From: an uncultured SAR202 cluster bacterium
Lineage (GTDB): Bacteria; Chloroflexota; Dehalococcoidia; Lucifugimonadales; Lucifugimonadaceae
Length of the DNA: 64,000 nt
Direction of reading: 5' to 3'
Assembly (NCBI GenBank): GCA_902620405.1
Contig: CACNIC010000004.1
Coordinates: forward strand, 1 to 64,000
Shown: piece by piece, positions 17,484 through 27,139 of the stretch
How positions within the stretch are numbered: position 1 is the first letter of the stretch
Layout: the number at the start of each line of letters is the position of its first letter
The notes under the pieces: model-generated
What the model was told of the DNA's origin: nothing
The model's input: the letters and a program-made list of their open reading frames with translations, nothing else
The model's database searches: none
Made by a program: the position numbers and the translations under genes

Positions 17484-18053
17484 TTCGTAATCTTCAGATG
17501 TATTAATATCTATATTTGATGAAAAGTCAGTCGTTTTAAACCTAATAATTGACTCTGAGTTGTTTTTGATAATTTCTCTTATTCCAAATGATTCTTCTTT
17601 AATATTAGATAAATCATCTAAAAATAAATTTGAAAAAATTATTGGGTGACCTCCATGACCTTCTTTGTAGGGCATCGATATCTTTTTATTTAATGGGTTA
17701 GTAATGTGGAAATTGACAACTTTATTAATAAGGTCCTCTGTTCTTGGCTGGTCTACTGCTATGAGTAAAATGTCATTTTGATCGTTCCCAATATAAGAAA
17801 TTCCTTTCTTTATTGAAGATGTTTTTCCGCTTAAGTAATTATTATTTTCTGCAATTTTAATTTCATTTTTGAAAATAGACTTTTTAACTTTTTCTGATTC
17901 TGATCCAACAACTACAATTTTTTCAGTAATACTCTTGTGACTCAAAGAATTTATTTGATAGTTAATTAGGTTTTCATTTCCCCAATTAAGCAAAGCCTTT
18001 GTAGACCCAATTCTTTTTCCTTCACCTGCCGCCAGAATAATAGCTGAAATCAT
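17454..18053 (-). CDS. MobA/MocA-like nucleotidyltransferase
   Basis: A 199-residue cytoplasmic protein with the nucleotidyltransferase start IILAAGEGKRIGSTKALL and the metal-binding region LLIAVDQPR near residue 100. GHGGHPIIF near 137 is typical of MocA, which adds CMP to molybdopterin. The gene begins 3 bases after the xdhC stop. The XdhC-MocA pairing implies production of the cytosine-dinucleotide Mo cofactor used by xanthine/CO dehydrogenase-family enzymes. No such enzyme gene lies in this window. A different NTP-transferase role is possible. Confidence 0.83.
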   Translation of the reverse strand: MISAIILAAGEGKRIGSTKALLNWGNENLINYQINSLSHKSITEKIVVVGSESEKVKKSIFKNEIKIAENNNYLSGKTSSIKKGISYIGNDQNDILLIAVDQPRTEDLINKVVNFHITNPLNKKISMPYKEGHGGHPIIFSNLFLDDLSNIKEESFGIREIIKNNSESIIRFKTTDFSSNIDINTSEDYELFHNRFFNI

Positions 18054-18056
18054 TTA

Positions 18057-19169
18057 TTACTTTGAATTACTAATAATTTTCTTAAATAATTTTTCATCAA
18101 GTTTCATAGGCATTGAAGAAGAGTTATTTCTAAAACTTATCATCTCAGCGACAATGCTAACGGCTATTTCATTTGGAGTTCTAGCTCCAATATCTAAGCC
18201 TGCAGGAGAACGAACTTCTCTTAATCTTTCTTCAGAAATACCTTTTTTCAATAGAGATTCATAAATTAATATTGCTTTTCTTTTACTGCCCAGCAAGGCA
18301 ACATATTTTGCATCTGTTTTTACTGCTTTTTCAAGCACTATATCATCAAAATTATGACCTCTTGTAGCTATGATAATAAATGTATTTTTTCTAATAGGCA
18401 GTTCATCAAATGCATTGTCAAAATCGGAGTTTACTATTTTTTCGGCTTCGGGAAACCTTTCACTGTTAGCAAAATCTTTCCTGTCATCTACCACCCAAAC
18501 ATTAAAGCCAGATGCTTTTGCAAGTGGCGCAATGGCTTTACCGACGTGTCCGCCTCCAGCAATTAATATAGCTGGGTCTGTCGTAATACCTTCAACGAAT
18601 ATTTTTGTTTCATCTAGTTCGATTATTTTATTATTTCCAAAAGTCATTAATTCATTTGAAATATCTGAAATTTCTTTTATAAATTTTTCATTACTGATAT
18701 TTCCAAAAACCTCACCATTATCTTTAATAATTAACTTATTACCAATTTCATTTTTTTCTTTTGAATCAACTATTGTTGCAGAGGCTAAAGAAAATTCACC
18801 TTTATAACCTTTTTCGATCTCACATAATATTTTTTCATTGATTTTGACATTAGATTTTCTGTATGGGTCGATTAAAAAATACATTGTTCCGCCGCATACT
18901 AATCCATCATTTGCAGCCAGATCTTCATTTAAAACATAATCTTGATACTTTGATTTGCCGCCCTTTTCAAGAATTTCTTTTGATGCAAACCAAATATCTC
19001 CTTCAACGCAGCCACCACCCAAAGTTCCAATAGTTTTACCATCGGTCTTTACTAAAAGTTTTGATCCAGGCTTTTGGGGAGTTGAGCCAGAGGTCTTCAC
19101 AACTGATGCAACAACAAACTCATTGCCACCATTTAATTCTTCTAATGCTTTATTAAATACTTCTTTCAT
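18057..19169 (-). CDS. XdhC/CoxI-family molybdenum-enzyme maturation factor
   Basis: A 370-residue protein of the XdhC family, which binds molybdenum cofactor and helps insert the sulfurated cofactor into xanthine-dehydrogenase-type apoenzymes. The N-terminal XdhC_CoxI domain shows VVKTSGSTPQKPGSKLLV and GGGCVEGDIW. The C-terminal Rossmann domain, from about residue 205, has ILIAGGGHVGKAIAPLAK, DDRKDFAN and the late motif RSPAGLDIGARTPNEIAVSI. It is transcribed together with the MocA-like gene. Confidence 0.92.
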   Translation of the reverse strand: MKEVFNKALEELNGGNEFVVASVVKTSGSTPQKPGSKLLVKTDGKTIGTLGGGCVEGDIWFASKEILEKGGKSKYQDYVLNEDLAANDGLVCGGTMYFLIDPYRKSNVKINEKILCEIEKGYKGEFSLASATIVDSKEKNEIGNKLIIKDNGEVFGNISNEKFIKEISDISNELMTFGNNKIIELDETKIFVEGITTDPAILIAGGGHVGKAIAPLAKASGFNVWVVDDRKDFANSERFPEAEKIVNSDFDNAFDELPIRKNTFIIIATRGHNFDDIVLEKAVKTDAKYVALLGSKRKAILIYESLLKKGISEERLREVRSPAGLDIGARTPNEIAVSIVAEMISFRNNSSSMPMKLDEKLFKKIISNSK

Positions 19170-19210
19170 ATTTATAATTTTACTCTAGAAATATGTATTG
19201 TAGAAGTTGC

Positions 19211-19238
19211 TTGCAAATTTCTATATTGTGTTTAAGAT
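19211..19238 (+). promoter_or_regulatory. Candidate promoter for the tRNA gene
   Basis: TTGCAA at 19211-19216 and TAAGAT at 19233-19238 are 16 bases apart. The predicted transcription start is about 10 bases before the tRNA 5' end. The -10 matches only four of six consensus positions. Confidence 0.4.
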
Positions 19239-19254
19239 ATTGTTAGCATGTTTC

Positions 19255-19330
<76 letters not shown>

Positions 19331-19345
19331 TGTTAAAATAATTTC

Positions 19346-20551
19346 ATGAGAAAGTTGATATACATAATTTTTATATTTTTGCTACTTTCTTGTGCATCTG
19401 ATGATAATGAATCTAATGAAAATTTTTCTGATTCACAAAGCAACAACCAAAGTGAAGAATTAATTTTTTCTAATACTGAAATTTTAAATACTGACGTTAA
19501 ATGTGAAGAATTTGATACACACGTATACTGCATATCAAAATCTGCTCAAGTTGCTAAAAAATATCCAAAATGGGGAACTTTAACTGGTTATTCACCAGAA
19601 GTATTTTGTTCAACTGACCTTCCATTGCTTGTATGCACTGAGACAACTAAGTCTTTGCTGGCAGCAATGATGGAGTGGGGTAGTTATGGAAATGCAGAAT
19701 ATTGGATTATAGGTTCAGATAAAACAGCTGCAAAGAATTTAACAGACCTAAATTGTCAAAGAAGAAAAGAAAAAGATCAAATGAGGCTTGAAGACTGTGA
19801 ATGGAAGCATGGGCCAAATGGAGATCACGGGTTTGAATCTTATAGGCTAATTGGAGAAGAAAGTATAAAAACTAATCAGCCTAGTGGCAGTGCTGGCCTT
19901 AATGGTGATAGGGGATGGGGATTTCATTATTTTACTTCTTCAATACCAATTGGTTTAACTGATTACTTTCCATACATTGAACCTTGGCAAGAACAAAAGC
20001 TTGCATTTCATGAATATTTTCATGCTTTCCAACATTCATTTATTGAAACTGAAGATTATGACATAAGAGACAAGCTTCTCGGTCCTGTCTGGTTTAATGA
20101 AGGGGGGGCAGAATACATGGCCCATATAGGATTTAAAAAATCATTTGATGAAGGCATTTTATCAACTCCAATTAAAGAAGACACAACTAATCCATATGAC
20201 TTTAAAGAAGCTATGAGAAATAAATTGGAATATGCCAAGATGAGTAAAAAAGAGGTATGCCCAAACTTAGATATTGGTGATATGTCTTATCAAAATGATT
20301 GTAATGGTGCTAGTTATGATCTTGGAACTTGGGCACATATATTACTTGAAAGTAAAACTACAATGCCAAATCTATTAGTTGATAAATTTTACCCAATATT
20401 AGAAGAAAATGGCTGGGAAGAAGCTTTCAATAAAACATATGGAATATCTCCAAAAGAATTTTATAGTGAATTCAACCAATTTATTAATCAATCAACTGAT
20501 GATCAATTAAAGCTCCTAGATAAAATTTTTGAAAATTATAATTTAAATTAA
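19346..20551 (+). CDS. Predicted zinc metalloprotease lipoprotein (HExxH gluzincin-like)
   Basis: A 401-residue exported protein. It has a signal with lipobox LLSC (Cys16), then an Asp/Asn/Ser-rich linker typical of surface lipoproteins. The key motif is HEYFH at residues 222-226. It is followed about 26 residues later by NEGGAEY (Glu252, Glu256), the spacing expected for a gluzincin whose third zinc ligand is glutamate. Several paired cysteines in the mature part suggest disulfides. I cannot place it in a named peptidase family. The ATG is only 16 bases after the tRNA, so it probably shares that transcript. The outward location suggests degradation of external peptides or an envelope role. 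Confidence 0.75.
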   Translation: MRKLIYIIFIFLLLSCASDDNESNENFSDSQSNNQSEELIFSNTEILNTDVKCEEFDTHVYCISKSAQVAKKYPKWGTLTGYSPEVFCSTDLPLLVCTETTKSLLAAMMEWGSYGNAEYWIIGSDKTAAKNLTDLNCQRRKEKDQMRLEDCEWKHGPNGDHGFESYRLIGEESIKTNQPSGSAGLNGDRGWGFHYFTSSIPIGLTDYFPYIEPWQEQKLAFHEYFHAFQHSFIETEDYDIRDKLLGPVWFNEGGAEYMAHIGFKKSFDEGILSTPIKEDTTNPYDFKEAMRNKLEYAKMSKKEVCPNLDIGDMSYQNDCNGASYDLGTWAHILLESKTTMPNLLVDKFYPILEENGWEEAFNKTYGISPKEFYSEFNQFINQSTDDQLKLLDKIFENYNLN

Positions 20552-20553
20552 TT

Positions 20554-22545
20554 TCAATTTTTTAATTGTTTTAATAATTCTTCTATTGACTCAGATGGCA
20601 ATTCGCAATGATAGTTTTTGCAGAAATATGCCAAATTCTTATTTTCTACGTATTTATTATCTGAGATGTAGAAAGATTTATTTCCATTATTAAAACCAAA
20701 TGTTGTGGTCGGCATAAATTCAGAACTTATTGCTCGAATAAAATTATTAATACTATTTCCAGTTAAAACTATTTGAGAAGAATAGTTTTCAAAATTCAAA
20801 AGTTTTATCCAATTGCAATGAGCTGCTGGAAACCTTCCAATATCATTGCTGGCATTTTTTAATTGTTTTTCAACAATTTCTTTATATTCTTTATTATTTG
20901 TAATTACGCTTAATTTAATTAGGACTTCGCATGCAACAGAGATGCCTGAAGCAGTAATATTATCTTGAGTGGTACTAGGCCTAACTAGAGTGTCGGTGCT
21001 ACTTTTCCCTGAATCATAAAATTTACCTTCTTTTTCTGACCAAAATTCATCAATCATTTTTTCCGCAAAAAACATTGCTTTTTCAATCCATTTATTTTCT
21101 CCAGAAGATTCATTAAGCTCTATTAAAGCTTGGATAAAGTATGAATAGTCTTCAAGTTGCCCATGTATATTTGAAGGTGTATTTTCATATGATGCACGCT
21201 GTATTTTATTATTTAAAATATTATTTTTAAGTAAGTATTTAGCATTTTTTTCTGCAATTTCTATCCACTTTTTATTTTCAAAAATTGCACCAGCTTTAGC
21301 AAAAACTTTAAGTGCCATTGAGTTCCATGAAGTTATAACCTTTTTATCAGTTAGTGGAGGTACTCTTTTAGATCTTTCATCGTATAATTTTTTTAGTGCT
21401 TCAGAAATAATTTTTTTATCTTCATTATCAATATCTTCATTTTTAAATAAAATATTTTTTCCTTCAAAATTACCTTCTTTAGTTAAATTAAAATTAGAAA
21501 TAATTTTTTCTGCCTCTTCTTTATTTAAAACAGAATTAATTTCATCGATTGACCAGGTGAAAAACTTTCCCTCAACGCCTTCACTATCTGCATCTTGAGC
21601 AGAATAAAAGCCACCGTTTTCTGAAAACATTTCTTTTGATAAGTAATTAAGTGTTTTTTCAACTGTATCTTTATATTTTTCTTTCTTTGTAATTCTGTAT
21701 GCATTTAAATAAAGGTAAGCAAGTGAAGTATTGTCATAAAGCATTTTTTCAAAATGTGGAACAAGCCACTTTTCATCTACTGAATATCTATGAAATCCTC
21801 CGCCAACTTGATCATGGATTCCGCCTTTTTCAATTGCATCTAAAGTCTCGAGTGAAATATTTAAAAAATCTTGATCTTTAGTTTTTGAATAGTGTTCTAG
21901 TATAAATTCATGAAGAATTGGTTGTGGAAATTTAGGGGCCTTTCCAAATCCTTTATTTGTTTGGTCAAAGTCGTTTTCAAGATTGTTTTTTATATATAAT
22001 CTTGCAGTATTTTCATCGTTTTCAATTTCTTCCTTATTGCTTTCAAATTGCTTTTTTAATATTTCAGTTATTTCAGTTGAGGATTTTTCAATGTCATTTC
22101 TCTTGGTTGCGTAAAGCAATGTTATTTTCTTTAATACTTCTATAAAACTCGGGATGCCGTGTCTTCCCTCTTTTGGAAAATATGTGCCAGCAAAAAAAGG
22201 CTTTCCTTCTGGAGTCAAAAAAGAACTCATTGGCCAACCTCCGTGTCCTGCAATAATTTGAACACTAGTCATATACACGGAATCTACATCTGGTCTTTCT
22301 TCACGATCAACTTTTATTGAAACAAAGTTTTTATTTAAAAAATCAGCGGTTTCCTGATCTTCAAAACTTTCCTCCTCCATAACATGGCACCAATGACATG
22401 CGGAATACCCGATACTTAAAAAAATTGGTTTGTCTTCATTTTTAGATTTTTCAAAAGCTTCTTTTCCCCATGGGAACCAATCAACAGGATTGTCTTTATG
22501 CTGCAAAAGATATTCACTTTTTTCATTTTGAAGTCTATTTGGCAT
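20554..22545 (-). CDS. DUF255 thioredoxin-like protein (YyaL/SPATA20 family)
   Basis: A 663-residue protein with the N-terminal DUF255 thioredoxin-like domain: [15 protein letters not shown], then [20 protein letters not shown] with the CHWC pair near residue 49, and [11 protein letters not shown]. It is followed by an (alpha/alpha)6-like domain that includes [20 protein letters not shown] and [13 protein letters not shown]. The family is widespread, with no firm biochemical role. It shares a base with the end of the upstream molybdoenzyme gene, so the two are co-transcribed on the minus strand. Confidence 0.9.
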   Translation of the reverse strand: MPNRLQNEKSEYLLQHKDNPVDWFPWGKEAFEKSKNEDKPIFLSIGYSACHWCHVMEEESFEDQETADFLNKNFVSIKVDREERPDVDSVYMTSVQIIAGHGGWPMSSFLTPEGKPFFAGTYFPKEGRHGIPSFIEVLKKITLLYATKRNDIEKSSTEITEILKKQFESNKEEIENDENTARLYIKNNLENDFDQTNKGFGKAPKFPQPILHEFILEHYSKTKDQDFLNISLETLDAIEKGGIHDQVGGGFHRYSVDEKWLVPHFEKMLYDNTSLAYLYLNAYRITKKEKYKDTVEKTLNYLSKEMFSENGGFYSAQDADSEGVEGKFFTWSIDEINSVLNKEEAEKIISNFNLTKEGNFEGKNILFKNEDIDNEDKKIISEALKKLYDERSKRVPPLTDKKVITSWNSMALKVFAKAGAIFENKKWIEIAEKNAKYLLKNNILNNKIQRASYENTPSNIHGQLEDYSYFIQALIELNESSGENKWIEKAMFFAEKMIDEFWSEKEGKFYDSGKSSTDTLVRPSTTQDNITASGISVACEVLIKLSVITNNKEYKEIVEKQLKNASNDIGRFPAAHCNWIKLLNFENYSSQIVLTGNSINNFIRAISSEFMPTTTFGFNNGNKSFYISDNKYVENKNLAYFCKNYHCELPSESIEELLKQLKN

Positions 22546-23144
22546 TAGTCATACCAAAATCTTTGCTCTTTCCAGGGGTCACCATACATATGATATCCGT
22601 ATTGTTCCCAGTATCCTGGCCTGTCAGATTCTCCTAAATGGATACCTTTAACCCATTTAGCAGATTTCCATAAATAAAGATGAGGCACCAATAATCTTGC
22701 AGGACCTCCATGATCCTTTTCAAGATCTTTTCCATCAAAGGTTGTGACCACAGACCCCTTTTTATCTAATAAATCTACAAGAGGTAAATTTGTTGTATAT
22801 CCGCCAAAACAATATGCCATAATAAATTTATGCTTTTCTTTATCAATTATTCCATCTAAAAGATCTTCTATGTATACACCAGTCCAAACAGTATCTAATT
22901 TTGACCACCTAGTAACACAATGTATATCGGTCTCAATAGTTTCTTGTTTTAGGTTATTAAATTCTTCCCAATTAAATGATCTTAGTAATTCATTTTCATA
23001 CTTTATTTCAAATACCCATTCTGATGTTTCTACTGTTGGAGCTGGTCCATCAGTTAGCACAGGAAACTTGTCAGTCACAGTTTGACCAGGCGGAACTCTG
23101 TTGTTCTCGTCTTTCTCAACTTTTAATGGTTTTTTAAAAAACAT
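22545..23144 (-). CDS. Small molybdopterin-dependent oxidoreductase (YedY/sulfite-oxidase-like)
   Basis: A 199-residue protein consisting essentially of the Moco-binding domain of the sulfite oxidase superfamily. The Mo-ligating cysteine is expected in HCVTRWS near residue 96, with the cofactor-pocket segments GGYTTNLPL and [20 protein letters not shown]. There is no twin-arginine or Sec signal, so this member looks cytoplasmic. It also lacks the C-terminal dimerisation domain of true sulfite oxidases. These cytoplasmic single-domain members have unknown substrates. It is transcribed upstream of the DUF255 gene. Confidence 0.88.
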   Translation of the reverse strand: MFFKKPLKVEKDENNRVPPGQTVTDKFPVLTDGPAPTVETSEWVFEIKYENELLRSFNWEEFNNLKQETIETDIHCVTRWSKLDTVWTGVYIEDLLDGIIDKEKHKFIMAYCFGGYTTNLPLVDLLDKKGSVVTTFDGKDLEKDHGGPARLLVPHLYLWKSAKWVKGIHLGESDRPGYWEQYGYHMYGDPWKEQRFWYD

Positions 23145-23197
23145 GCAATTTAAACTAATATATAACTATTAAATATATTATCATTCGGGGGTTTAAC

Positions 23198-23968
23198 ATG
23201 GGAAAACTAGATAACTTAGGTGCTATTGTAACTGGTGCAGCAGAAGGAATTGGAGAAGCAATCGCTTTAGAACTTGCTTCAAATGGGGCAAAAGTTGCAT
23301 GCATAGATTTTAATGAAGAATCCGGGAGTGACACTGCAAAAAAAATAATTGATAGTGGGGGAGAAGCAGTTTTTATTAAAACAGATATTTCTGACCCTGA
23401 TCAAGTAAAAAAAATGGTTGATGGATCAGTTGAATATTTGGGATCTATTGATATTTTAGTAAATAATGCTGCTAAATTTACTTTTGGTGCAGTAGAGGAT
23501 GTTTCTCAAGAGGAGTGGGAAGATATTTTAAAAGTTAATGTTATTGGTTATTCGACATGTGTAAAAGAATCTCTTCCTTATCTAAAAAAATCTGGGAAAT
23601 CTGCTGTAGTGAATCTAGCATCAGTAAGCTCAATAATTGCAGGACCAAAATTTGTTCCATACAATACAAGTAAAGGAGCAGTGTTAATGCTTACAAGATC
23701 TCTTGCTGTAGATTTAGCTGAATATGGAATAAGAGTAAATGCAGTATGCCCAGGCTCGATTCATACCTCTGCAACTTATAAACATATTGCTCACATGGGA
23801 ACTGATGTTGAAAAGACATTAAAGGAATTTCAAGAAGGATCTTTACTGAAAAGGCAAGGAAAACCTGAAGAAGTTGCTAAAGCTGTATTATTTTTAGCAA
23901 GCAACGAAGATTCTTCTTTTATTACTGGTGAAAATATCATTGTTGATGGAGGGTTGATATATACATAA
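23198..23968 (+). CDS. Short-chain dehydrogenase/reductase (classical SDR)
   Basis: A 256-residue NAD(P)-dependent oxidoreductase. The cofactor motif is TGAAEGIG (residues 12-19), with an acidic residue (CIDF) at the end of beta-2 favouring NAD. NNAAKF, the catalytic Ser in NLASVSS and YNTSK follow in order. The C-terminal GENIIVDGG is typical of the classical family. A GGGGG run lies upstream of its ATG. It ends 4 bases before nurA, so it appears to lead the NurA-HerA-methyltransferase transcript. Whether that is meaningful or simply genome compaction is unclear. The substrate is unknown. Confidence 0.88.
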   Translation: MGKLDNLGAIVTGAAEGIGEAIALELASNGAKVACIDFNEESGSDTAKKIIDSGGEAVFIKTDISDPDQVKKMVDGSVEYLGSIDILVNNAAKFTFGAVEDVSQEEWEDILKVNVIGYSTCVKESLPYLKKSGKSAVVNLASVSSIIAGPKFVPYNTSKGAVLMLTRSLAVDLAEYGIRVNAVCPGSIHTSATYKHIAHMGTDVEKTLKEFQEGSLLKRQGKPEEVAKAVLFLASNEDSSFITGENIIVDGGLIYT

Positions 23969-23972
23969 AAAT

Positions 23973-25130
23973 ATGGATGAAAAACTTGAAAAACATGTAG
24001 ATAAATTAATTGAAGAGAATCTTAAATTTAATAAAAAAAGTTTAGATGCAAAGAGGCAAGCTGCAAAAAAACTAAAAAGAAAAGTTAGGTCATTAAAAAA
24101 TTTAGATGCACCAGATAACGTGGCAATTTATGGTACTGACGGAGGAAATAATACTTTTAATTTTGATGCTGCTGGACTAAAAATTGTAAGAGTTAGTGAC
24201 AATAATAATAATTTTGAAGAAATAGACATAATAACTGATGCGGATAAAAGGCGAGACGCACTTGATAGAAAACACTTGAACTCTAGGGGTGAACCAATTA
24301 AAAATCCATACACAGGAAAAACAACATCAATTGGAAAGTTAATGTATGAGATGGGGTTTTCCTCAATTGAAGAATTTACTCTAATTACACAAAAAAGACT
24401 TGAAGAAGGTTCATCTTGGCTAACTGATTACAGAGAACTTATGGAATGGGCAGTTGTTTATGATTTCCTAGATCATGAATTTTTAAATGATACTGTCATT
24501 CTTAGAGAAGGACAACTAAGGTCAAAGATATTCAGAGGGGAATATTTAATAAAAATTGGTGAGAAAATGAATGAAAAAATTGAGAATCAATATAAGAAAA
24601 GAAAGAAAAATATATTTCTTGCGGCAGTTGCAAAAAGTAGTAGCTTTATTGATATGAACAGAATGGCCTTAAATGAAGAAGGCGTAATGGTAATAGATAA
24701 GCCAGCATGTGTTTATCTCCCTGAAGACCTTGAGCAAAAAGCATTAAATTATGGTGAGTGGGGTATGAGAATAAATTCTTGGGATGGAAAAGGTGAACAC
24801 CCAAAACAAAATTTGTCTGAAGCATATTTGGCAAAATTTGGACCAAGAAAGTATGACAAAGTCTATCCTGTTGATATTTTTTATACTCAACAAAGTAAGG
24901 CAGAAAGGATAATAAGCACTATAGCAAAAGATTCAGAAGGTTCTTATCCGATTCCTTCTTTCCCGAAATCATTACAAAGAGCCCATGACAAATCTGCTAT
25001 AACAGGGCTATTTAAAGATGAATTGAATGCTAAATATATGCAGGGGGTAAGAAAGTATTTAGGTTCCGAAGGATTTGCAATTAATAAGCTTTTAAATGTA
25101 GATTATGAATCAAGGAGGTATGGCTCATGA
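23973..25130 (+). CDS. nurA: NurA-domain nuclease
   Basis: A 385-residue protein with a NurA-type nuclease core. The N-terminal 45 residues are a Lys/Glu-rich helix. The metal-binding motif GTDGGN follows (Asp56), with further acidic residues downstream and SSSFIDMNRM near 219. In archaea NurA is a 5'-3' nuclease that works with the hexameric ATPase HerA to resect DNA ends. It overlaps herA by 4 bases (ATGA), matching an obligate partnership. The ORF begins just after an SDR gene. Confidence 0.82.
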   Translation: MDEKLEKHVDKLIEENLKFNKKSLDAKRQAAKKLKRKVRSLKNLDAPDNVAIYGTDGGNNTFNFDAAGLKIVRVSDNNNNFEEIDIITDADKRRDALDRKHLNSRGEPIKNPYTGKTTSIGKLMYEMGFSSIEEFTLITQKRLEEGSSWLTDYRELMEWAVVYDFLDHEFLNDTVILREGQLRSKIFRGEYLIKIGEKMNEKIENQYKKRKKNIFLAAVAKSSSFIDMNRMALNEEGVMVIDKPACVYLPEDLEQKALNYGEWGMRINSWDGKGEHPKQNLSEAYLAKFGPRKYDKVYPVDIFYTQQSKAERIISTIAKDSEGSYPIPSFPKSLQRAHDKSAITGLFKDELNAKYMQGVRKYLGSEGFAINKLLNVDYESRRYGS

Positions 25131-27139
25131 AGTTTTTAGATCAAAAAAAGTTAGCAGGGTATTTTAAGGGTTATGATGATCAATATGTAGCTAATTTAGT
25201 CTTGCCATATGGACTACAGGATAATCCCACAGAATTGCATGACATTCCAATTATTGGACAATTTATATTAATTGAGCTTCCAAATGATTCAATTACTCTT
25301 GGAAGGATATCAACATTTAATGCAGGCGGCAGGTTAACACAAGCTGATGCTGAAGATACAACCCTTATAGAATTGCAAGAAAGAAGAAATTTACCCACTA
25401 ATATGCTTGATCACTTCCTTAAATTTCATTCAAGAGTCCACATACTTGGGACAATAAAAAATATTTCAACTAGTCCTATCTTTGTTCCAACTCAAAGAAG
25501 AATTCCACCATTTGGTAGCTGGGTATATTTTCCTAGTGATTCCGCACTACAGTTTTTGGCTGGAGAAATTAACAATGATCCAAATGAATTAGGCGATTTA
25601 GCTTTTGGAGACTTTATTCATTCGGATGATACAGAAGTTCATGGAGAGCTTTTTGAAATTATTGATCCAAATATAAAAGTAAAGTTTGATATTAATAACT
25701 TAGTTTCAAAAAGATCGTTTGTTTTTGCGAGAGCAGGTTTTGGGAAATCTAATTTAACAAAGAAGTTATTTAGCGATCTATATGAAGATGATTCAGATAG
25801 TATTGGGACGATAATTTTTGATCCAGAAGGAGAGTATTTTTGGCCTGACAATAAAGGAAGGCCCGGATTATGTGATGTACCACACCTTGAAGATAAATTA
25901 TTAATTTTTACAGATCGAAAAAGCGATAGCGAGTTCTATTCGTCCTTTATTGGTGGAGGTTTATCTTATAATTTTAATGAGTTTTCAGCTTCAGAAATCT
26001 TATCAATTTACTTACATCCTGAGATATTAGATCAGGCTTGGGTAAGAAATTTTATGGATTTGGGGCAAAGAAACTGGACAGAAATAATTGAATTATACCA
26101 AAATAACCCCAATGCAAACGTGCAAGATTTAAAAAATATAATTCAAATTGTAGGTGCTAATCCAGATGCACAATATGCTGCTGCGCACAGTAATCTTAAG
26201 CGTATTTTTAGGAACCATGATTCAAATAATAATTTAATTACCTACGTTTTAGATGCAATGTCCGAGGGAAAAATATGCATTATTGATATATCTATGTTGA
26301 GCTCTTCAAATGGCATGAGACTAATTGGTTTAGTGTTGAGAAATATATTTAATATGGCACAAGAAAGATTTACAAATACTGATAGCGAGCCATTGCAGGT
26401 GATTGCAGCTATTGAAGAAGCTCAGTCAGTTTTGAATTCTTATGGTACGACAGCAGTACCAATTATTGAATGGGTTAAAGAAGGCAGAAAATACGGACTT
26501 GGTTCATTTTTAATCACTCAGCAGCCGGGTAGCATTGATCAAGAAATTTTGAGTCAAGGCGACAATTGGTTTGTTTTCCATCTTTTATCAAAAACTGATT
26601 TAAATGTTTTAGGTAATGCCAATTCAAATTTTTCAGATGATATTCAATTTTTAATTTCAAAAGAGTCTCTTCCTGGAAATGGATTTTATTGGAGTTCTAG
26701 CTCTAATAGACAATACCCAATAGGTTTTAGGGGAAATAATTTTGGAGAAAAAATAAATAATAATTACATTGGTCAATATAAGCCAATTGATCCTGAAAAT
26801 ACTAAAAAGGCTGCTAATACTTTTGCTTCTAAGTTAAAAAAAAGAAAGTCTCCCCAGGAAAGAAAAAAAGGAAAATCAGAAGAAACTATCAATGGGGCCA
26901 ACAATGAAATTAGCAATGATAGCTTTTCAAATGAAAAGTGGACCAATGAAGACTGGGTAATTCAAAGTAAAAAAGGATTAATATTTTCATACAGAGCATC
27001 TAGATACAAAAATTGGTTAGTTGAAGATGTTTATAATGAAGATAAAACTTATATAACCAAATGGTTAAAAAAAATGGATGATGAGGGAGAACTTCCAGCA
27101 TTTTCAAAAAAACAATTAAAAAAATATTTTGAAAAGTAA
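25127..27139 (+). CDS. herA: HerA-like DNA-translocating ATPase
   Basis: A 670-residue HerA/FtsK-superfamily motor that would translocate DNA for NurA. The N-terminal HAS-barrel-like part (about 1-185) precedes Walker A at 201-208 (ARAGFGKS), where the usual first Gly is Ala. Walker B is IIFDPEGEY (Asp232), and the downstream catalytic strand has AAIEEAQ (Glu430/431). VKEGRKYGLGSFLITQQP near 448-465 is typical of HerA. After about residue 565 comes a Lys/Ser-rich linker and an extra C-terminal domain of roughly 60-70 residues not needed in archaeal HerA. It overlaps nurA by 4 bases and the methyltransferase gene by 11. Confidence 0.88.
   Translation: MKFLDQKKLAGYFKGYDDQYVANLVLPYGLQDNPTELHDIPIIGQFILIELPNDSITLGRISTFNAGGRLTQADAEDTTLIELQERRNLPTNMLDHFLKFHSRVHILGTIKNISTSPIFVPTQRRIPPFGSWVYFPSDSALQFLAGEINNDPNELGDLAFGDFIHSDDTEVHGELFEIIDPNIKVKFDINNLVSKRSFVFARAGFGKSNLTKKLFSDLYEDDSDSIGTIIFDPEGEYFWPDNKGRPGLCDVPHLEDKLLIFTDRKSDSEFYSSFIGGGLSYNFNEFSASEILSIYLHPEILDQAWVRNFMDLGQRNWTEIIELYQNNPNANVQDLKNIIQIVGANPDAQYAAAHSNLKRIFRNHDSNNNLITYVLDAMSEGKICIIDISMLSSSNGMRLIGLVLRNIFNMAQERFTNTDSEPLQVIAAIEEAQSVLNSYGTTAVPIIEWVKEGRKYGLGSFLITQQPGSIDQEILSQGDNWFVFHLLSKTDLNVLGNANSNFSDDIQFLISKESLPGNGFYWSSSSNRQYPIGFRGNNFGEKINNNYIGQYKPIDPENTKKAANTFASKLKKRKSPQERKKGKSEETINGANNEISNDSFSNEKWTNEDWVIQSKKGLIFSYRASRYKNWLVEDVYNEDKTYITKWLKKMDDEGELPAFSKKQLKKYFEK

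Noticed and set aside
18370-18807. A 145-residue plus-strand ORF within xdhC
   Set aside because: It is fully antisense to xdhC, has low-complexity Ser/Ile composition and no domain.
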